DNA of 5,742 bases from positions 1-5,742 of the forward strand of contig CANMCL010000063.1 in NCBI GenBank assembly GCA_947496345.1, given 5' to 3'. The position numbers and the translations under genes were made by a program. Each line of letters opens with the position of its first letter. Position 1 is the stretch's first letter. Shown piece by piece: positions 5,484 to 5,742 of this stretch. The notes beneath the pieces were generated by a model that was not told the origin of the DNA, did not search any database, and was given only the letters and a program-made list of their open reading frames with translations. The DNA is from Actinomycetota bacterium. GTDB lineage: Bacteria; Actinomycetota; Actinomycetes; Nanopelagicales; Nanopelagicaceae.

Positions 5484-5742
5484 GTGTCTGATATTCGCGT
5501 AGGTGTCATCGGTGTAGGAATCATGGGAGCTGGCCACGCCAGGTACATCACAGACTCTGTTGACGGTGCTGTAGTCACCGCATTCTTCGATCTTGATGCA
5601 GCGCGCATGGATGCACTGGCAAATGAGTTATCTGCTAAATCAGGTGCCACAATTAATAAGCACTCCTCAGTCGCTGATCTAATCAATGATCCAACCGTAG
5701 ACGCGGTAATCATCTGTTCACCCGATGGCCTGCATCCAGAGC
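5484..5742 (+). CDS. Gfo/Idh/MocA-family dehydrogenase, N-terminal part (inositol 2-dehydrogenase-like)
   Basis: An open frame runs from GTG 5484 to the window edge (86 complete codons) without a stop, so the gene is cut by the window, not broken. The start reads SDIRVGVIGVGIMGAGHA, a Rossmann fold with GVGIMG (10-15) for NAD(P) binding. An acidic residue ends the second strand (FFDLDAARM, near 34-42), which favours NAD over NADP. VDAVIICSPDGLHPE (72-86) is the typical Gfo/Idh/MocA 'SP...H' turn after strand four. Enzymes of this family include IolG, which oxidises myo-inositol to the 2-keto compound that IolE dehydrates, so the adjacent pair makes biochemical sense. The catalytic EKP-type lysine motif and substrate domain lie outside the window. 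Other sugar dehydrogenases or oxidoreductases of the family cannot be excluded. Confidence 0.85.
   Translation, partial: MSDIRVGVIGVGIMGAGHARYITDSVDGAVVTAFFDLDAARMDALANELSAKSGATINKHSSVADLINDPTVDAVIICSPDGLHPE

Overview
The window looks like a chromosomal carbohydrate or cyclitol utilisation locus from a streamlined, moderate-GC actinobacterium. A freshwater acI type (Nanopelagicales, 'Ca. Planktophila'-like) is my best guess. It rests on gene style, very short spacers, GTG starts, an apparent leaderless start and roughly balanced base composition. It is an inference, not a database match.

Layout. (1) Positions 1-121 are the last 39 codons of a sugar-type ABC substrate-binding protein. A hairpin-rich spacer (122-295) follows, dominated by a 17-bp stem capped by a UUCG tetraloop. 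(2) Positions 296-1339 and 1336-2130 encode an RbsC/FrcC-type permease and a single-domain FrcA-type ATPase, coupled by an ATGA overlap. (3) After 28 bp on the same strand, 2159-3652 encodes a cytoplasmic FAD-dependent GMC oxidoreductase with an unusual four-cysteine cluster. (4) On the opposite strand, 4512-3649 encodes a shikimate/quinate dehydrogenase-family NADP enzyme. Its stop overlaps the GMC stop within TTAA. (5) Diverging from it across only 34 bp, 4547-5461 encodes an IolE-like TIM-barrel protein. It is followed, with a strong ribosome binding site, by the 5' end of a Gfo/Idh/MocA-family dehydrogenase (5484 to the window edge).

Together these make a plausible import-and-oxidise module. 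The ABC transporter brings in a sugar or cyclitol. One or more of three different dehydrogenase types (FAD-GMC, NADP SDH-fold, Gfo/Idh/MocA) makes a keto intermediate. The IolE-like protein then dehydrates, isomerises or cleaves the keto compound. The IolE-like plus Gfo/Idh/MocA pair resembles myo-inositol catabolism (IolG/IolE). The GMC enzyme and the SDH paralogue are not part of the classical iol pathway. They are the reason to suspect a variant route, for example for another inositol isomer, a carboxylated cyclitol, or a 3-keto-glycoside. No RNA genes, CRISPR arrays, insertion sequences or regulator genes were seen.
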